Assembly (NCBI GenBank): GCA_009809945.1
Contig: WTPW01000687.1
Span: 175,257 to 239,256 of the forward strand
DNA: 64,000 nt
Direction of reading: 5' to 3'
DNA from: Gigaspora margarita
Lineage: Eukaryota; Glomeromycota; Glomeromycetes; Diversisporales; Gigasporaceae
The notes under the pieces: generated by a model
The model's input: the letters and a program-made list of their open reading frames with translations, nothing else
Database searches by the model: none
Told to the model about the DNA's origin: nothing
Position numbers and translations under genes: made by a program
Part shown: piece by piece, positions 49,302-60,249 of the stretch
Layout: each line of letters opens with the position of its first letter
Numbering within the stretch: the first letter of the stretch is position 1

Positions 49302-49926
49302 CAGGGACATGGAATAATATTGATTTGCATCGATAATATATAAAACGATATTTTTAGGCCAAATCATAGGTAAATCAATATTTTTGCAATTTAATGCCAT
49401 GTAATATTACGAATTTTGGGCAAAATTTAGATATAATTTGGGCCGGGCAATATAAATTTAAAATTGGGTAAAATCACCACCCTAAAAAAGTTTCAAATTT
49501 CAAGATTAGGTGTAACATAGCATGATCAAGAACAAACGTTCATTTTGTCAAAAATCGCTTATCTGTTATAGCTCAAAAAGAAAGGGCCTTCTGCGCATTA
49601 GTAAAAAATCGTCCTTGCAAAATTTTGATATATATAGTACCTTTTAACCCAACCTAGTAACAAGACCCTAATCCTAACTAGACAAAACAAAATTTTACTT
49701 CAAAGTAATTTTGAAACTTTTTTGGATGGCGATTCTACTCTAGAAATATGAACAGCTCGAAGTGTCGGAAAGTTTCAGAAAAAGCTGAAGTCTTTAAGTT
49801 ATTGATCACGTTATATGCATACTGCATTTTGATTGGTTTGTTCAATGTAATCAATATAAATCGATATTTTTAACCAAATCGATCAATATTTTTGCAAAAT
49901 CAAATCGATATTATTCCCCGTCCCTG
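49302..49926. mobile_element. 625-bp hAT-like element inside the LINE
   Basis: Ends CAGGGACATGGAATAATAT and, inverted, CAGGGACGGGGAATAATAT. Flanks TCCAAAGA (49294-49301) and TCCAAAGG (49927-49934) match 7 of 8. ATCGATATTT words repeat near the ends. It interrupts the LINE C-terminal frame. Confidence 0.8.
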
Positions 49927-51164
49927 TCCAAAGGGTCTTGTGGATATTCTTGATAATTTTGTGATAGAAAGTGGTCGTTAGTTTGGCTTGTATTTTTTGA
50001 TCTTGACTAGGGAAGCTTGTTAGAGTGGTAATAATGCTGATCGGTAGTGTGTTTGTTCTTGTAAGGTGTAGTTGTATGAAGTTGTCTACAAAAGCCTGGA
50101 AATTGATGTTAGTAAATTGGTTTTTTTATTAATTTTATTTATTGTTTCGTGGATGATCGTGTCGATTCGTGTGTTATTTGCAGGAAATAGGATTTAGTGT
50201 ATGCCATCTTCCCATTCTATTTCACATTGGGGGCATCTTGGGTTTGGATATCTTTGTGGGTTGCGGTAATGAAGGTTGAGGAGATTTGGTAGTTCCTTAG
50301 AGATCAGTTTTATTTTGAAGGCTTTGATTATTGAGTCTTCCGGGTGTATATATAGTGATAATGGTTTGTTCTTGTAGGTGATTTGTTCGTATGTGTGTTT
50401 CCAATTAATTTGGTATTTGGGGTTACTCCAGTCTATGGTTTTGTGTTGAGAGTGCCATTGGGCCATGGTTTGGGCATTTATTAAGTGTCGTATGAATCTT
50501 CTGGATGTATAGGTGATGTTATTGTATTGGAATTGGATGCTATAGTGATTGCCAATCTGATTAGTAAGTAGTTCTGTTTCTGTTGGCTTAGTTGATGCCG
50601 GTGGAGTTATTGTTTCTTTATAGTTGATAGAAATGGTTATGTCTCTTGTGATTAATATAGTTTTAATACTTAGCAATAAGTTTGCAAAGTTCATTTTGTA
50701 TATCGACATGTGTTGGTGTATAGGTGTGTGTGTTGTAGTATCGATCAAGTTTTTTATACTCTTCTGGTTCGTAAAGATTTTTATGTGACCATTGCGTAGG
50801 GTTATTGCGATTGCTGCGGCTATAGCTGTTAGTATTACTTTTAGTGTCGATGGCCAGGTGGTATTGTATATGTGTAGAGTTGAAGGAATCTGTTGTGTTG
50901 CTAATGTGGCAGCTGGAGTGGGGATGCCATTAACTCTTATCTCAGTGTGTTTATTTCAAACTCTATTTGTTGATTGGTTTTTATTTTTTTTAATTGTTCG
51001 TAGATACTCCAAAGAGTTGATTGAATGTTTGTAAATTTGTTGATAGTATCTAAGGTAATCCGATCGAAGGTATTAATGAAGGGTTGGTAAGTCGGTTGAG
51101 GGACATTTTCTTGTTTGTATTTAAGGGCAGTTATAATATTTGGTAGGTGGGTGTGAATAATATG

Positions 51165-51501
51165 GGGGCTTTGTAGTAGAAAGGGCGGATATGACCCCAA
51201 AATGAAAAAATGAGTTTTTATTAAATTCTGGTAAATTTCAATGTGACCAACATTTTTCAATTATAAATGAAAGTCGATTTGCATAATAAAAAATCAAGAT
51301 ACTTAATGTAAAAGAAAGTTGCGCGAGGTTGAAGCCAAGCGCTTCACGAGATTACCCGTTAATCACATGTTATATTTAACCAATCAAAATTGTGAATTTT
51401 GATTGACCCGGATCAGTCCAAAAATCAAAACAAATGATTAAACTCAATTATCTCAAAATTATATATATTGACGTATCCGCCCTTTCTACTACAAAGGCCC
51501 C
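51165..51501. mobile_element. 337-bp MITE inside the LINE, 5-bp duplication
   Basis: Ends GGGGCTTTGTAGTAGAAAGG and, inverted, GGGGCCTTTGTAGTAGAAAG continue into GGCGGATA. Flanks ATATG at 51160-51164 and 51502-51506 are identical. The interior has ACCAATCAAAATTGTGAATT and CCGGATCAGTCCA, words shared with the MITEs at 5212-5900. A 5-bp duplication does not fit the common hAT, mariner or Mutator patterns. Confidence 0.75.
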
Positions 51502-52241
51502 ATATGCTTGTAATCAACTTGGATATATGTGAGCCGGTATGGTACAATAGTAAAGTAACATCGTTTCGCTGTTTCTTTATTTGATTTTAAGTTGCATCTG
51601 TGGTATCTGCTTAGCTGGTATGTGTGCAGGTTCAATTTCTAATGACTAAGTCTTGTTACATTTCCTATGGTTTGGCATGTTTTCCCAAAGAATCCATTTG
51701 GTGTTATTGCCCATTGGTGTGTTCCTGTGTCTATTCTTGGAGTTGTGAAGAGGTTTGGATAGATTGGGTGGAAATTAGAATGGGTGTAGTTTTTGATTAG
51801 TTCATGGATATTATTTAGCCATTTCGGTTGTCTGCCTCGAGGAATCTTTCTGAAGTTGTGGTGGGATTGTTTCCAACTAAGTAGTTTTGTGCCTTTGAAA
51901 TTCATGAATTGTTCGATGTATCCGATGTTATGTTGGTTTAATTGAGTGCGTAGTTGGTTGCTATTAGGGGAGGATTTGATTATATCGTTGATGGTTGTGC
52001 CTTTTACATCTTATGGTATAGGCCATCGGTGATTGTAGTTTTCGAGTTGGATGCCTTGTTGGTGTGTTGCTAGTCTAATTTTTGCTGTGGTAGTTCGATT
52101 CTCTTTTATTGGAAAGACTGGAAGTTGTGTAAGGATGGAACAGTTGGTTGTAGCCGAATTTTGGAGTTGTTGAAGCCAGATTTTTAGAGGGGTGGAGTGA
52201 AAATCTGGGTGGTTAAGTGCCTTGATGAGTTGTGAAGTATG

Positions 52242-52970
52242 TTATAGTAGTTGGGTATTGCAGACTTGTTTGATGCCATAGATACGGTGGTAAAACATGA
52301 AGGAATTAGGGAGTGATTTGGCAATTCCTGCTTTGTGTTTGGCGATGTTGGTATAGGCCCGAGTAATGTTGTCACAGGTCATTTTTGGTAGATGAGTATT
52401 TTGGATGCGGTATGCTAAGCGTGTTAGTATGACTGCATTTGTTATGTAAATGAGTTGTTTCTTTGTAATTCTAGAATGTTTCATTTTTTGTATATCTGAT
52501 AATGCTTCGGTGGTGATTATTTTGTGTATTGGTTGGTGTTTGTGAGATTTGATGAACCAGCAGCCCAGGAATTTGAAGGTGTCAGTTTTCTCGATATTGT
52601 AGATGGGTATTGAATGGAAAAGGATATGGGTGTTGGGGTCTGGGGAGTTAGTGACAAGTGTGGATTTGAATGGATTGACTTTGATGTTTGTTAGATCATA
52701 GAAAGATGAGGCCGTTGCTATTATTCCTTCTAGTTGGGACTTGGTATATGTTATCCATATAGTGTCATCCATATAGGCTAAGCAGGGGATATTTATTTTA
52801 TATGAAGCGTTGTTAGGTGCTGGTGGACTTGTCGTCATTGTGTATCCCTGGTTTCCTTTATGATTTTGTGAAAGAGTGGGTCGTAGTATGTTCTCCATAA
52901 TAGTAGGGTGATAGTTTCACCTTGGTTCAGTCCATCTCCCACCTGGTACCAGTTGGTATATCCATATTCT
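52242..52970 (-). pseudogene. LINE reverse transcriptase, catalytic palm
   Basis: After the insertion 52971-55257, the frame continues EYGYTNWYQVGDGLNQGE (RT motif B with GLNQG). A frameshift near 52858 moves to the frame with IPCLAYMDDTIW, the YMDD active-site box (near 52770), then a thumb-like region to 52242. Non-LTR polymerases usually have FADD or YADD; YMDD is a known variant. Confidence 0.85.
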
Positions 52971-53389
52971 CATCAGCAAATTTATATATGCGTAATCTTG
53001 CGCAAGTTTTTACGGTATGTAAAAAAATCGTAAACTTACGTAGGATTTAGTGTAAAACTATGTAAGTCTTACAGTACGTAAGAAAATTGTAAATTTACAT
53101 AAAATTTTTACGTAATTTTACGATTTTCTTATAGTGTGTAAAAAAATTGTAAATTTATGTAAAAATTTTATATAACTTTACAATTTTCTTATGGTATGTA
53201 AGAAAATCATAAATTTATATAAAAATTTTACGTAAATTTATGATTTTTCTGACGAACTGTAAGAATACAGTCATTTTCCCTTTTCCAATTTTTGTATTGA
53301 TTATATGTGATATATAACGCATAATTGTTTTATTGTATTCATTAGTAGTTTCGAAATGGTTCGAACTGGTTTGTAACCTAATTATACCA

Positions 53390-54850
53390 AGCGCACATTG
53401 GACTATATTTTCGAAATGTTTCAAAATATTTTAGAACTGAGAAACCAAGCTGGATCAGTAGATCTGTAGCCTGGATCATACCAACGACGCGTTTGACTAA
53501 TATTTTCAAAATGTTTCAAAATGTTTCGATGATCATAGTACAAGATCAGATTAGATCTGTTTATTTTTTTTATTTATAATTTAGATCTTCTATCAATTTT
53601 TTTTTTGTTTCATTTCCTTTTGTTTCCTTTCGTTTAGTATCGTTTTGTTTCATTTGTTTTTTTATTTTTTTTGTATTTTTTTTCTTTTATTAATTTTTTT
53701 TTATTTTATTTCTACAAAAACACTTTTTGACACTTTGCAAGAAATCTAGCGACTTTCCGACACCTTGCACAAGGCAACCCATTGTTGTTGTTCTAGTTGG
53801 TGTGTTGTAGTAGGTGTCGTTGTTGGTGTCGTTGTTGGTATTGTCGCTAGCTGGTGTCGTTGTTGTTCTTGTGGAATAGCTTTACCTCTCTCGGTGTTCT
53901 TGTAGATAGTATTGTTGTGGGTGGTCTATTTGTTTTTCTTCTCTTGCGTTCGTATGGGGTGGTCTTGCTCGTTTCTCTTGCATTTGTACGGGTGGTCTTG
54001 CTCATTCTCTTGCACTCGTTAGGGGTCATATTGGGTAATTTTTCTTATTTCTCTTGCGTTTGTACGGGGTGGTATAATACTAACACTTTTGAGAAATAGT
54101 TTTTTTTTACTTCTTTACTATTTTTTTTAGAAAGTAGCAAATATAAGCGACTATAAGCGAATATGTGCGAATATAAGCGAAGATGAGCGAATATAAGCAA
54201 ATGTAATAGTTTATTTTTTTCGGTTTCATTTTTTTTTGTTATTTTTTTCGGNNNNNNNNNNNNNNNNNNNNNNNNNNNNNNNNNNNNNNNNNNNNNNNNN
54301 NNNNNNNNNNNNNNNNNNTTCGTTTTTTGTTTTTTGTTCTTTTTTTTTTACTTATTTTTTTTAATTTTATTTTATTTTATTTATTCTTTACTTCTTTTAG
54401 AACTTTGCAAGAAAACGACGTAACTATTCCAGCACTTTACAAGAACACCAATTCCAACTTCTCCGGCACTTTGCAAGAAGTAGCGAATATGTACGAATAT
54501 AAGCGAATATGGGCGAATATGGGTGAATATAAGCAAATATAATAGTTTATTTTTTTTCGTTTTCATTTTTTTCGTTATTTTTTGGTTTCGTTTTTTGTTT
54601 TTTGTTTGTTTTCTTTTTTTTTACTTCAGAACTTTGCAAGAAAATGACGTAACTATTCTGGCACTTTACAAGAACACAAATTCTAACTTCTCTGGCACTT
54701 TGCAAGAAGTAGCGAATATGAGTGAATATAAGCGAATATAAGCGAATATAATAGTTTGTTTTTTTTGTTTTCATTTTTTTTTCATTATTTTTTTTTTGGT
54801 TTCGTTCTATTTTTTGTCATTTTTTTTTATAATAATATATAATAAAATAT
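53390..54850 (-). repeat. Dispersed repeat family, copy 3
   Basis: The reverse complement of the family at 15131-19060 and 33170-34960: GAAACCAAGCTGGATCAGTA, then CTTTGCAAGAA sentences, then ATATAAAATTTTATT. It contains ~200-bp tandem units (54115-54745) with AGCGAATATAAGCGAATAT and GGCACTTTGCAAGAAGTAGC. ORFs across it are not genes. Confidence 0.6.
54252..54318. other. Assembly gap (67 N)
   Basis: Unknown bases in a T-rich part of the dispersed family, analogous to the gap in copy 1. Confidence 0.99.
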
Positions 54851-55257
54851 GTAATATTTAAAATATAATATATAATAAATAAAATAAAATTTTATATTAA
54901 ATTGCGAAAACTTGTGAATATTGTATATTTATTGTTATTTAAAATAATTTATAATAAAACAAAAAATTTTATAATAAATTGTGAAAACTTGCGAAAACTT
55001 GCAAAAACTTGCAAAAACCTGTAAAACATTCAGGCGATATATATCTAACCGGTTAGTAATCGATGTATATCAATTTCAAATTTACTATACCGTAAATGTT
55101 CNTAATTATTACACCTGCGTAATACTCNNTAGTTACTATAGCGTAAACTTGCGTAATTATTACCCCTACGTAATCCTCCGTACTAATCGTAAGTTTTCGT
55201 AAGTTTACACCTGCGTAAAAACTTGCGGAGGTTTACGCATATTTTTTTTTGCTGATG

Positions 55258-56551
55258 CTGTAATCACCCTGTTTTGTCAGTCTTGGAAAAGGTTAATAAT
55301 AAGGTTAGCGTATTCTTTGGGGCATTTTATATGTAGTAGGGCTTTGTGTAGTAAGGAGAGATGCACGGAGTCATATGCTTTTAACATGTCTTGGGATAGA
55401 ATCCAGTATTCCTTATCGTAGGTGTGTGCGTCCTCTAGTATGTGAGTTAGGTGTTGGATGGGTTGGGCAGTAGATGAATAGGGTAGGGCTACGTAGTTGT
55501 TTGGGGTTAGGATCAGATATCTTATAAGGATCTTGTTTAGACGGTTTGTAATGATTTTTGTTAGAGTTTTTCAGGTATGTTCAATAAGAGTTATAGGCTG
55601 TGTATAGTGTAAGTCCTCTTTGAATTTTTGTTTTTTTGAAATGGGATAGATAAGGCTATTTTTCCATGCCTTTGGGGTAGTTTGCAAATTGATACAGGCA
55701 TTAAAAATGTTAAGTAGGTTGTCAATGGCTATTGTAGGTAGTTGTTTTAACATCTCATTTGAAATTCCTTGTGGGCCAGTAGCCTTGTGTACGGGTAGTT
55801 GTTGAATGGTTTCTAATAATTCGTCCTGTCGATGGGCAGATCAAGGGGGTTGGTACCAGTCTGCTTGAATGTCGGGTCTAGGAGCATATTCTTCTTTCTA
55901 CGTTTCCCAGTGTCGATTGTTGGTAGGGTTAGGTTTTGTCCATAGTGTGAAATGTTTCTTTATTTTTTCTTTAATTTCCGTTGGTTCAGTAATGATTGCA
56001 TCTGATGAAATTAAGTTTGGGAAAGATACTCTATCGGTATGCCGCTTAAGGATGCTGTCTATCATGGTAGTGGTGTGGTCCGTAAAGTTCTAATATCTCC
56101 TATTAATGTAATGGTTAATCCAGTCTCTATGTTCGTTGTTATTTTCAAGGTTACGAGCCTTGTTTATAGCTTTGTGTAGTTCTGATATGGTTGCGTGAGT
56201 GACTGTATATGACGTTGTCTATAGGTCCTGTTGTGTAATATTAGGGACTGGGTAATCTATTAACTATTCAATTTGTTGTAGGATTGCGTTAGCCTTGTTA
56301 GCAATGGTTTGGGTTGATTTAGGAAAAGGTAGAGACGAGATAAGTTTTCTAGCTTTGTTAGATAATTTTAGAGATTGGTGTAGCTTGGTAGCTTTGAAGC
56401 TGAAGGCATGGAAAGGTTTTGGTATGACTTTGGTTGTGGGGATGTACTTGTTAGCGGCTTCTTTAACTGCCATGTTCCATTTATGCCAGTGTTTATTTAG
56501 AGAGACCTTATTATTAATAGGGCCGTCTGGGGTTAGTTTGAAGTTAATCAT
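55258..56551 (-). pseudogene. LINE reverse transcriptase, N-terminal part
   Basis: The frame starting near 56551 carries a helical linker rich in Lys and Asn, then (with intervening stops) KATGPQGISNEMLKQLPT, an RT motif 1/2-like segment, SLIYPISKKQKFKEDLHYTQ, and QDMLKAYDSV at ~55400, which is motif A with the first catalytic Asp. It ends ...QNRVIT at the insertion boundary. At least six stop codons interrupt it. Confidence 0.8.
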
Positions 56552-56599
56552 CCAGTCGGTGATGTAATGGGAAAATTCCCCCAGGTTTCTTCTGTCATT

Positions 56600-58667
56600 T
56601 TATGGTATAGATATTTTTTCCTGGCTGTTTTCTTTTTGTTCCATGCGGTAAGGGCTTGTGGTAGTAACCATTTAATGTCCAATATAGCATAATCGCTATC
56701 TGTTGACCCTGTTGATGTGAAGATGTTTATACTGGGACAGTTTGTTATAATGTCTGGAGTTGTCCAAAAGTCATCTAATTGGCTTGATTGGTTGTGTCAA
56801 GCCCATGTGTATTGAGTAACATTAAAGTATTGCATTAAGCTAGTCAATTGAAAAGTAGGCATTTGGTATAAGATTGGGGTTGTGCGTCGGCTGTGAGGAG
56901 TGTTTGGATTAGCATTGAAATCGCCCATAACTATGATGCTTATATTTTTTGCTCATGCTTGTTTAATCCAATTAAGGATTTCTGTTTGTACGGCTTTTGC
57001 ATAGGAGTGATTATTTGATGGTAAGTAAACCAAAATGACTCTGAGCCTGGTTGAGTGCAGGAGAAATAGGTCGACGAGAATTGCCGTGCCGGAAAAAGTT
57101 TTTATATTGTGGATGTAGGGTTGTAGTGTTGGTATAATGGCAATAGCAGTTCCCAGACTAGAAGCTCTTTTCTTTGCTATGTCTTCATTGCAGTTGGAGG
57201 TATAAATTTTGTATAGGGGTTTGTTAGGCTCATGTCCTTAGTGTCTGATTGTGCGAGCTTTGCTTCAGTCATGGATATGATATGGTAGTTCTTTTTTGCA
57301 CAGTGTTCTAGCCAAATTTTAAGTTTCAAGTTGTTATTGATGCCCTGTACATTGTGTGTCACTATGTGAAAAAAGAAAAAATTAGTAGGTACTGGTGGTA
57401 TAGGTGTGCAGTAATTGTTGCTGTCAGTTTCATTCGTATGTGCATAGTAGGGATCAGAATTAGTTGCTCTGTCTGCTGGAGGATGGTTATGTGTAGATGA
57501 TGATCAGACATAGTTGGGTTCGTCGTTAAAGATTTCCCATTCTGGTGTTGGAAGGTCAGAGAGGTTGATAAGGTAGTTTGGGATGAGTATGAAGTTGAAA
57601 TGATCTTGGATTGCCCTAATCGTTTGGGAAGCGGTATTGTAGTCTGTGATGGGAACTTGGGCAGCTATGTCTAGTATATTGTCTTTAAAGTAGGATGTAA
57701 GTTCCTCCAACTTCAGGGGTAGTTCCAGCTTGGTTGTTGTTTCTGGGTCGACAGTAATTGGGATCATATCTATCTATTTTTCTGGGAGTCTGTCGAAATA
57801 ATAGATCTCTTTTAGCATCCGTGCTGTGTCAACTAGTTGTTTCGGGCTGGTGATAGGGATAGTAATATTAAAGTCTGTAATGTCTTCTGCCTTTCTCAGG
57901 AGTTCCGGTTTGTCAGTCAGGTTTACTGTCATTATGCTGCGTGGAAGTGGGAGTCTGAATTTGTATCTGCGTTTGTTCTCAGTGAGAAAGGTAATTGCTA
58001 GTTGTTTGTCAGTGATGGGGTTTATATAGATTAGGTCTGTTTTGATTTTGGCTGGGTCATTTGGTATGAATGGCCTAGGGAGGATGTAGTCGTTTGGTAG
58101 TCGCCTGAATTCATATTTCTCTCTTAGTATTCCCACTATGTCTGAGAAATCTCAGGAAGAGAGCATCAGGTCCAGTGGGAGGAGCCGGCATAGGTTTGGT
58201 AGCAGTTCTTGCGGGATAAGTGGAAGTGGGTCTTTTCTTTCTGGTACCAGTAAGTCAAAGTAGAGTGGTGGGGTACGAGTAAAGTGGTAATATCTTTTAA
58301 GGCTTGCTCTGAGTTCTGATAGATGAGATAGAGAGTCGTAGTCCATAATTGGGAATTGGCCTTTGAGTGTATCGATCATGTTATTTGGGTCGAGAGGTAG
58401 GGGATCTTTGTTGTCGTAGAAGTACGAGCTTGGGAGTTGCGTAAAAGAAAAAATTTTTCTGAGTGCGGCTACCACTGCCCTTGTTTGTTTACGATCAGAA
58501 ATAGGTAATGCGAAGGGGAGGAATTCAGTGATATGTTCAGGGATCAGGTCTGGGCTGTCTGGTAATGGTTTGAGATTGATAGATGCGGCCTCCCCAAGGA
58601 GCATTCGCATTGTTTCGAATGGTATGATGTTTTCTATTTGAGCGAATTTTGCGCAGCAATATATCAT
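56600..58667 (-). pseudogene. LINE polyprotein: repeated LPxxY modules fused to APE-type endonuclease
   Basis: From 58667 to 57177 one frame is broken only by TGA (58152), TAG (57774) and TGA (57504). The first ~390 codons hold about six imperfect modules of ~60 residues. Each has a P-I-T/S-D-like start, a helical stretch rich in basic and hydrophobic residues, and an aromatic-x-F-x-x-L-P-x-x-Y ending, for example LRKIFSFTQLPSSYF, LREKYEFRRLPNDY and LKEIYYFDRLPEK. The frame then enters the endonuclease: FHIVTHNVQGINNN (start), ISMTEAKL (catalytic Glu motif), and after a frameshift near 57180 VMGDFNANPNTP (GDFN motif), a DDFW segment, and STDSDYAIL, where the usual SDH is SDY. Fusion of the modules and endonuclease in one frame is directly visible. 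Confidence 0.75.
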
Positions 58668-58687
58668 GATCGTGGTTTGGTGTGTGT

Positions 58688-59149
58688 TCAGTGTAATGAA
58701 GTTGAAGTTGGTGATATAGTTGCTGCTAGTTTCTTTTTAAGCATCATGTAGATTTGGTCTCTATTCTTTTTATTTGTCATTGAGACTTTGTGCATCCTTT
58801 TGTAGTTGTTGAGAGCTTTATTGAAACATTCTTCATATTCTATTTGATGTGCTGGTTTACTCCTTCTATCCCTGGTAAAAGAGCAGAAAAAAGCTGTATC
58901 CCTATGTTTGAATTTGAGGCTGATTGCAGGAGGTATGTTGTGTTCCATAGGCTTGTGTGAGAATTTATCTGAGAAGAATTTTTTAAGACTATTTTGGTTT
59001 GTTAATGCTTCCATGATTTTGTCTGGGTTCCATTCGTTTATATCTAGAGGGCGGTCTTTGGTTTTTCTCAGGGCCTCTGCGATGGCCTCTGTCCATAGTG
59101 TTGTTAGTTCCTGGGACATCAGATCTTGGGGTTGATTTCTGCAGGTCAC
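58688..59149 (-). pseudogene. LINE ORF1-like N-terminal protein
   Basis: A 153-codon open frame immediately before the module-endonuclease frame but offset by one base. It is helical and basic, with FSDKFSHKPMEHNIPPAI and FFCSFTRDRRSKPAHQIEYE. No CCHC knuckle or RRM is recognisable. It may be a separate ORF1 or the start of the same polyprotein after a frameshift. The true start may lie before 59149, where the element is cut. Confidence 0.55.
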
Positions 59150-59167
59150 TTGGCTGTAGCTCGGGGC

Positions 59168-59270
59168 AGTGTTGTCATTCGGACTGGACCCAGACTCGGA
59201 CTAGACCGGACCGGACTCGGACCGGACTCGGTCATGTTCATCGGACAGCTCGGACAGTTATATATGGCTT
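59168..59270. mobile_element. hAT-type terminal fragment
   Basis: CAGTGTTGTCATTCGGACTG is like the ends of the CAGTGTTGT family (28267-28851, 29173-29452) and is followed by CGGACTCGGACC repeats and a TCGGACAGCTCGGACAG stretch. No opposite end was found, so it is a truncated copy abutting the LINE. Confidence 0.5.
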
Positions 59271-59464
59271 AAGCCAAAAATTTAATTAAACTAAAACTAT
59301 ATCATGAACAGCATATTCAATAAGACTTTCCTAGCATAACCACCAAAACCCTGGGCATGTGATCTTTGCAGTTGATATTGCAGTTCATACGTTTCGCTAT
59401 TGATATGTTCGAAATTAATATGTAACCGATATACCAATATGTTAGACGTGAACGTTGGGTAAGA

Positions 59465-59819
59465 CTACATAAAAAGTTCCTGAATTTGTAGTTTGTCCAG
59501 AAAGCTTAGTATGTGTTTGTGAGAAACTTTCGAGATCGATTTTAAAGTTTGAATTGTTCCAAAGAAAGCAGTAATCATTAAATTCTTGATTCGTAATTCA
59601 ACTTTGCATATGGGGCATTGACGCTGATTTCCTTTCACAAGACACTAACAAAAAATGGTAAATATACGTGATATAAAGAGCATGTTTGTATATATTATTG
59701 AAGAAATTATTATACAATACCTTCAAATACCAGGAAGAAACATGCTCACATTTTAAACTAATTGTACCAAATGGAAACTCTACTGAAAGTTTATCAATCT
59801 GACATCTTTTACATTTCAT
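59465..59819 (-). CDS. RING-like zinc-finger protein, two exons, 92 residues
   Basis: Exon 1 is 59721-59819 and exon 2 is 59465-59644; the intron is GTATTG...GTTAG, 76 bp, phase 0. Start MKCKRCQIDKLSVEFPFGT; exon 1 ends at WYLK, and exon 2 begins CLVKGNQRQCPICKVEL. Spaced Cys/His (CKRC, then CEH, then C at the splice, then CPIC) follow a RING C3HC4 order, but one central Cys pair is reduced: the position after CEHV holds Ser-Ser. RING proteins are usually E3 ubiquitin ligases. With a missing ligand it may fold differently or be decaying. Unspliced, the frame runs into stop codons, and splicing yields a cleaner protein. Confidence 0.55.
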
Positions 59820-60003
59820 TATAAATTTTTAATTACATATCAAAAACCATTATTTTAAAAAAGTTATTTTAAATAAAAATATTCGGTTAAAATTTTAAGC
59901 TTTTGTTAGTCATTGTTATCCTGTGTATAGTAATCATAAACTAAGATTATGTTACATCATTTATTTATGTGTGCCAAGGCCAAGAGATCACATTATAACT
60001 TAT
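59820..60003. other. Short intergenic stretch
   Basis: AT-rich; presumed promoter of the RING-like gene. No motif is identified. Confidence 0.35.
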
Positions 60004-60004
60004 A

Positions 60005-60214
60005 TACCGGGTTGGCGAAAAGTCTACTCTTTTTATTAATCACTAATGCTAAGATTATCAATATGATTAATATAAAGGTAGATAAAAAATTATAATTTAG
60101 CGAAGCCCATGATAATTGACAAAAAATAAAAATGTTAATTATTGACGAAATAAGCATGTTAGAGGGCAGAGATAGTAGAAAAGTTCTGTCTAAGTACTTT
60201 TCACCAACCCGATA
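60005..60214. mobile_element. Mariner-type MITE
   Basis: TACCGGGTTGGCGAAAAGT at the left and ACTTTTCACCAACCCGATAT at the right are inverted ends resembling mariner termini. A third end copy, ATATCGGGTTGGTGAAAGTC, follows at 60229, as if two elements lie side by side. The ORF at 59993-60220 is a shadow. Confidence 0.65.
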
Positions 60215-60249
60215 TTTCATAATTTCATATATCGGGTTGGTGAAAGTCC

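Larger units (their letters stand above)
49118..52235 (-). pseudogene. LINE ORF2, C-terminal region
   Basis: Pieces of one protein follow the reverse transcriptase. The frame at 51639-51905 includes GTHQWAITPNGFF. The frame at 50937-51164 is predicted helical and ends at the MITE 51165-51501. The frame at 50194-50748 ends in NPRCPQCEIEWEDGIH, a CxxC zinc-knuckle-like motif common near the end of LINE proteins. The last piece, after the hAT insertion at 49302-49926, runs to the stop at 49118. Frames change several times. I could not identify an RNase H domain with confidence. Confidence 0.6.
52971..55257. mobile_element. 2.3-kb TIR element inserted in the LINE RT, CT/CT flanks
   Basis: Ends CATCAGCAAATTTATATATG and, inverted, CATCAGCAAAAAAAAATATG continue into CGTAA. 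CT stands on both sides (52969-52970, 55258-55259). Removing the element and one CT restores the RT codons V-I-T-E-Y-G without a gap. TTACG/CGTAA words fill both ends (52980-53270, 55060-55240). The middle is copy 3 of the dispersed family. There is no transposase. The unknown bases at 54252-54318, 55102 and 55128-55129 fall inside. Confidence 0.75.
48938..59166 (-). mobile_element. Decayed LINE (non-LTR retrotransposon) with three insertions
   Basis: Read on the minus strand from ~59150 to an A-rich tail at 48938-48966. In order: an ORF1-like frame, a frame with repeated modules fused to an APE-type endonuclease, a reverse transcriptase, and a long C-terminal region ending at 49118. Insertions are a TIR element (52971-55257), a MITE (51165-51501) and a hAT element (49302-49926). 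The protein frames carry several stops and frameshifts, so it is inactive. No target duplication was found; the 5' end meets a hAT-type end at 59168. Confidence 0.85.

Noticed and set aside
53847..54774. Several 60-80 codon ORFs on both strands
   Set aside because: They cover poly-T-rich tandem repeats of the dispersed family and repeat each other; not genes.
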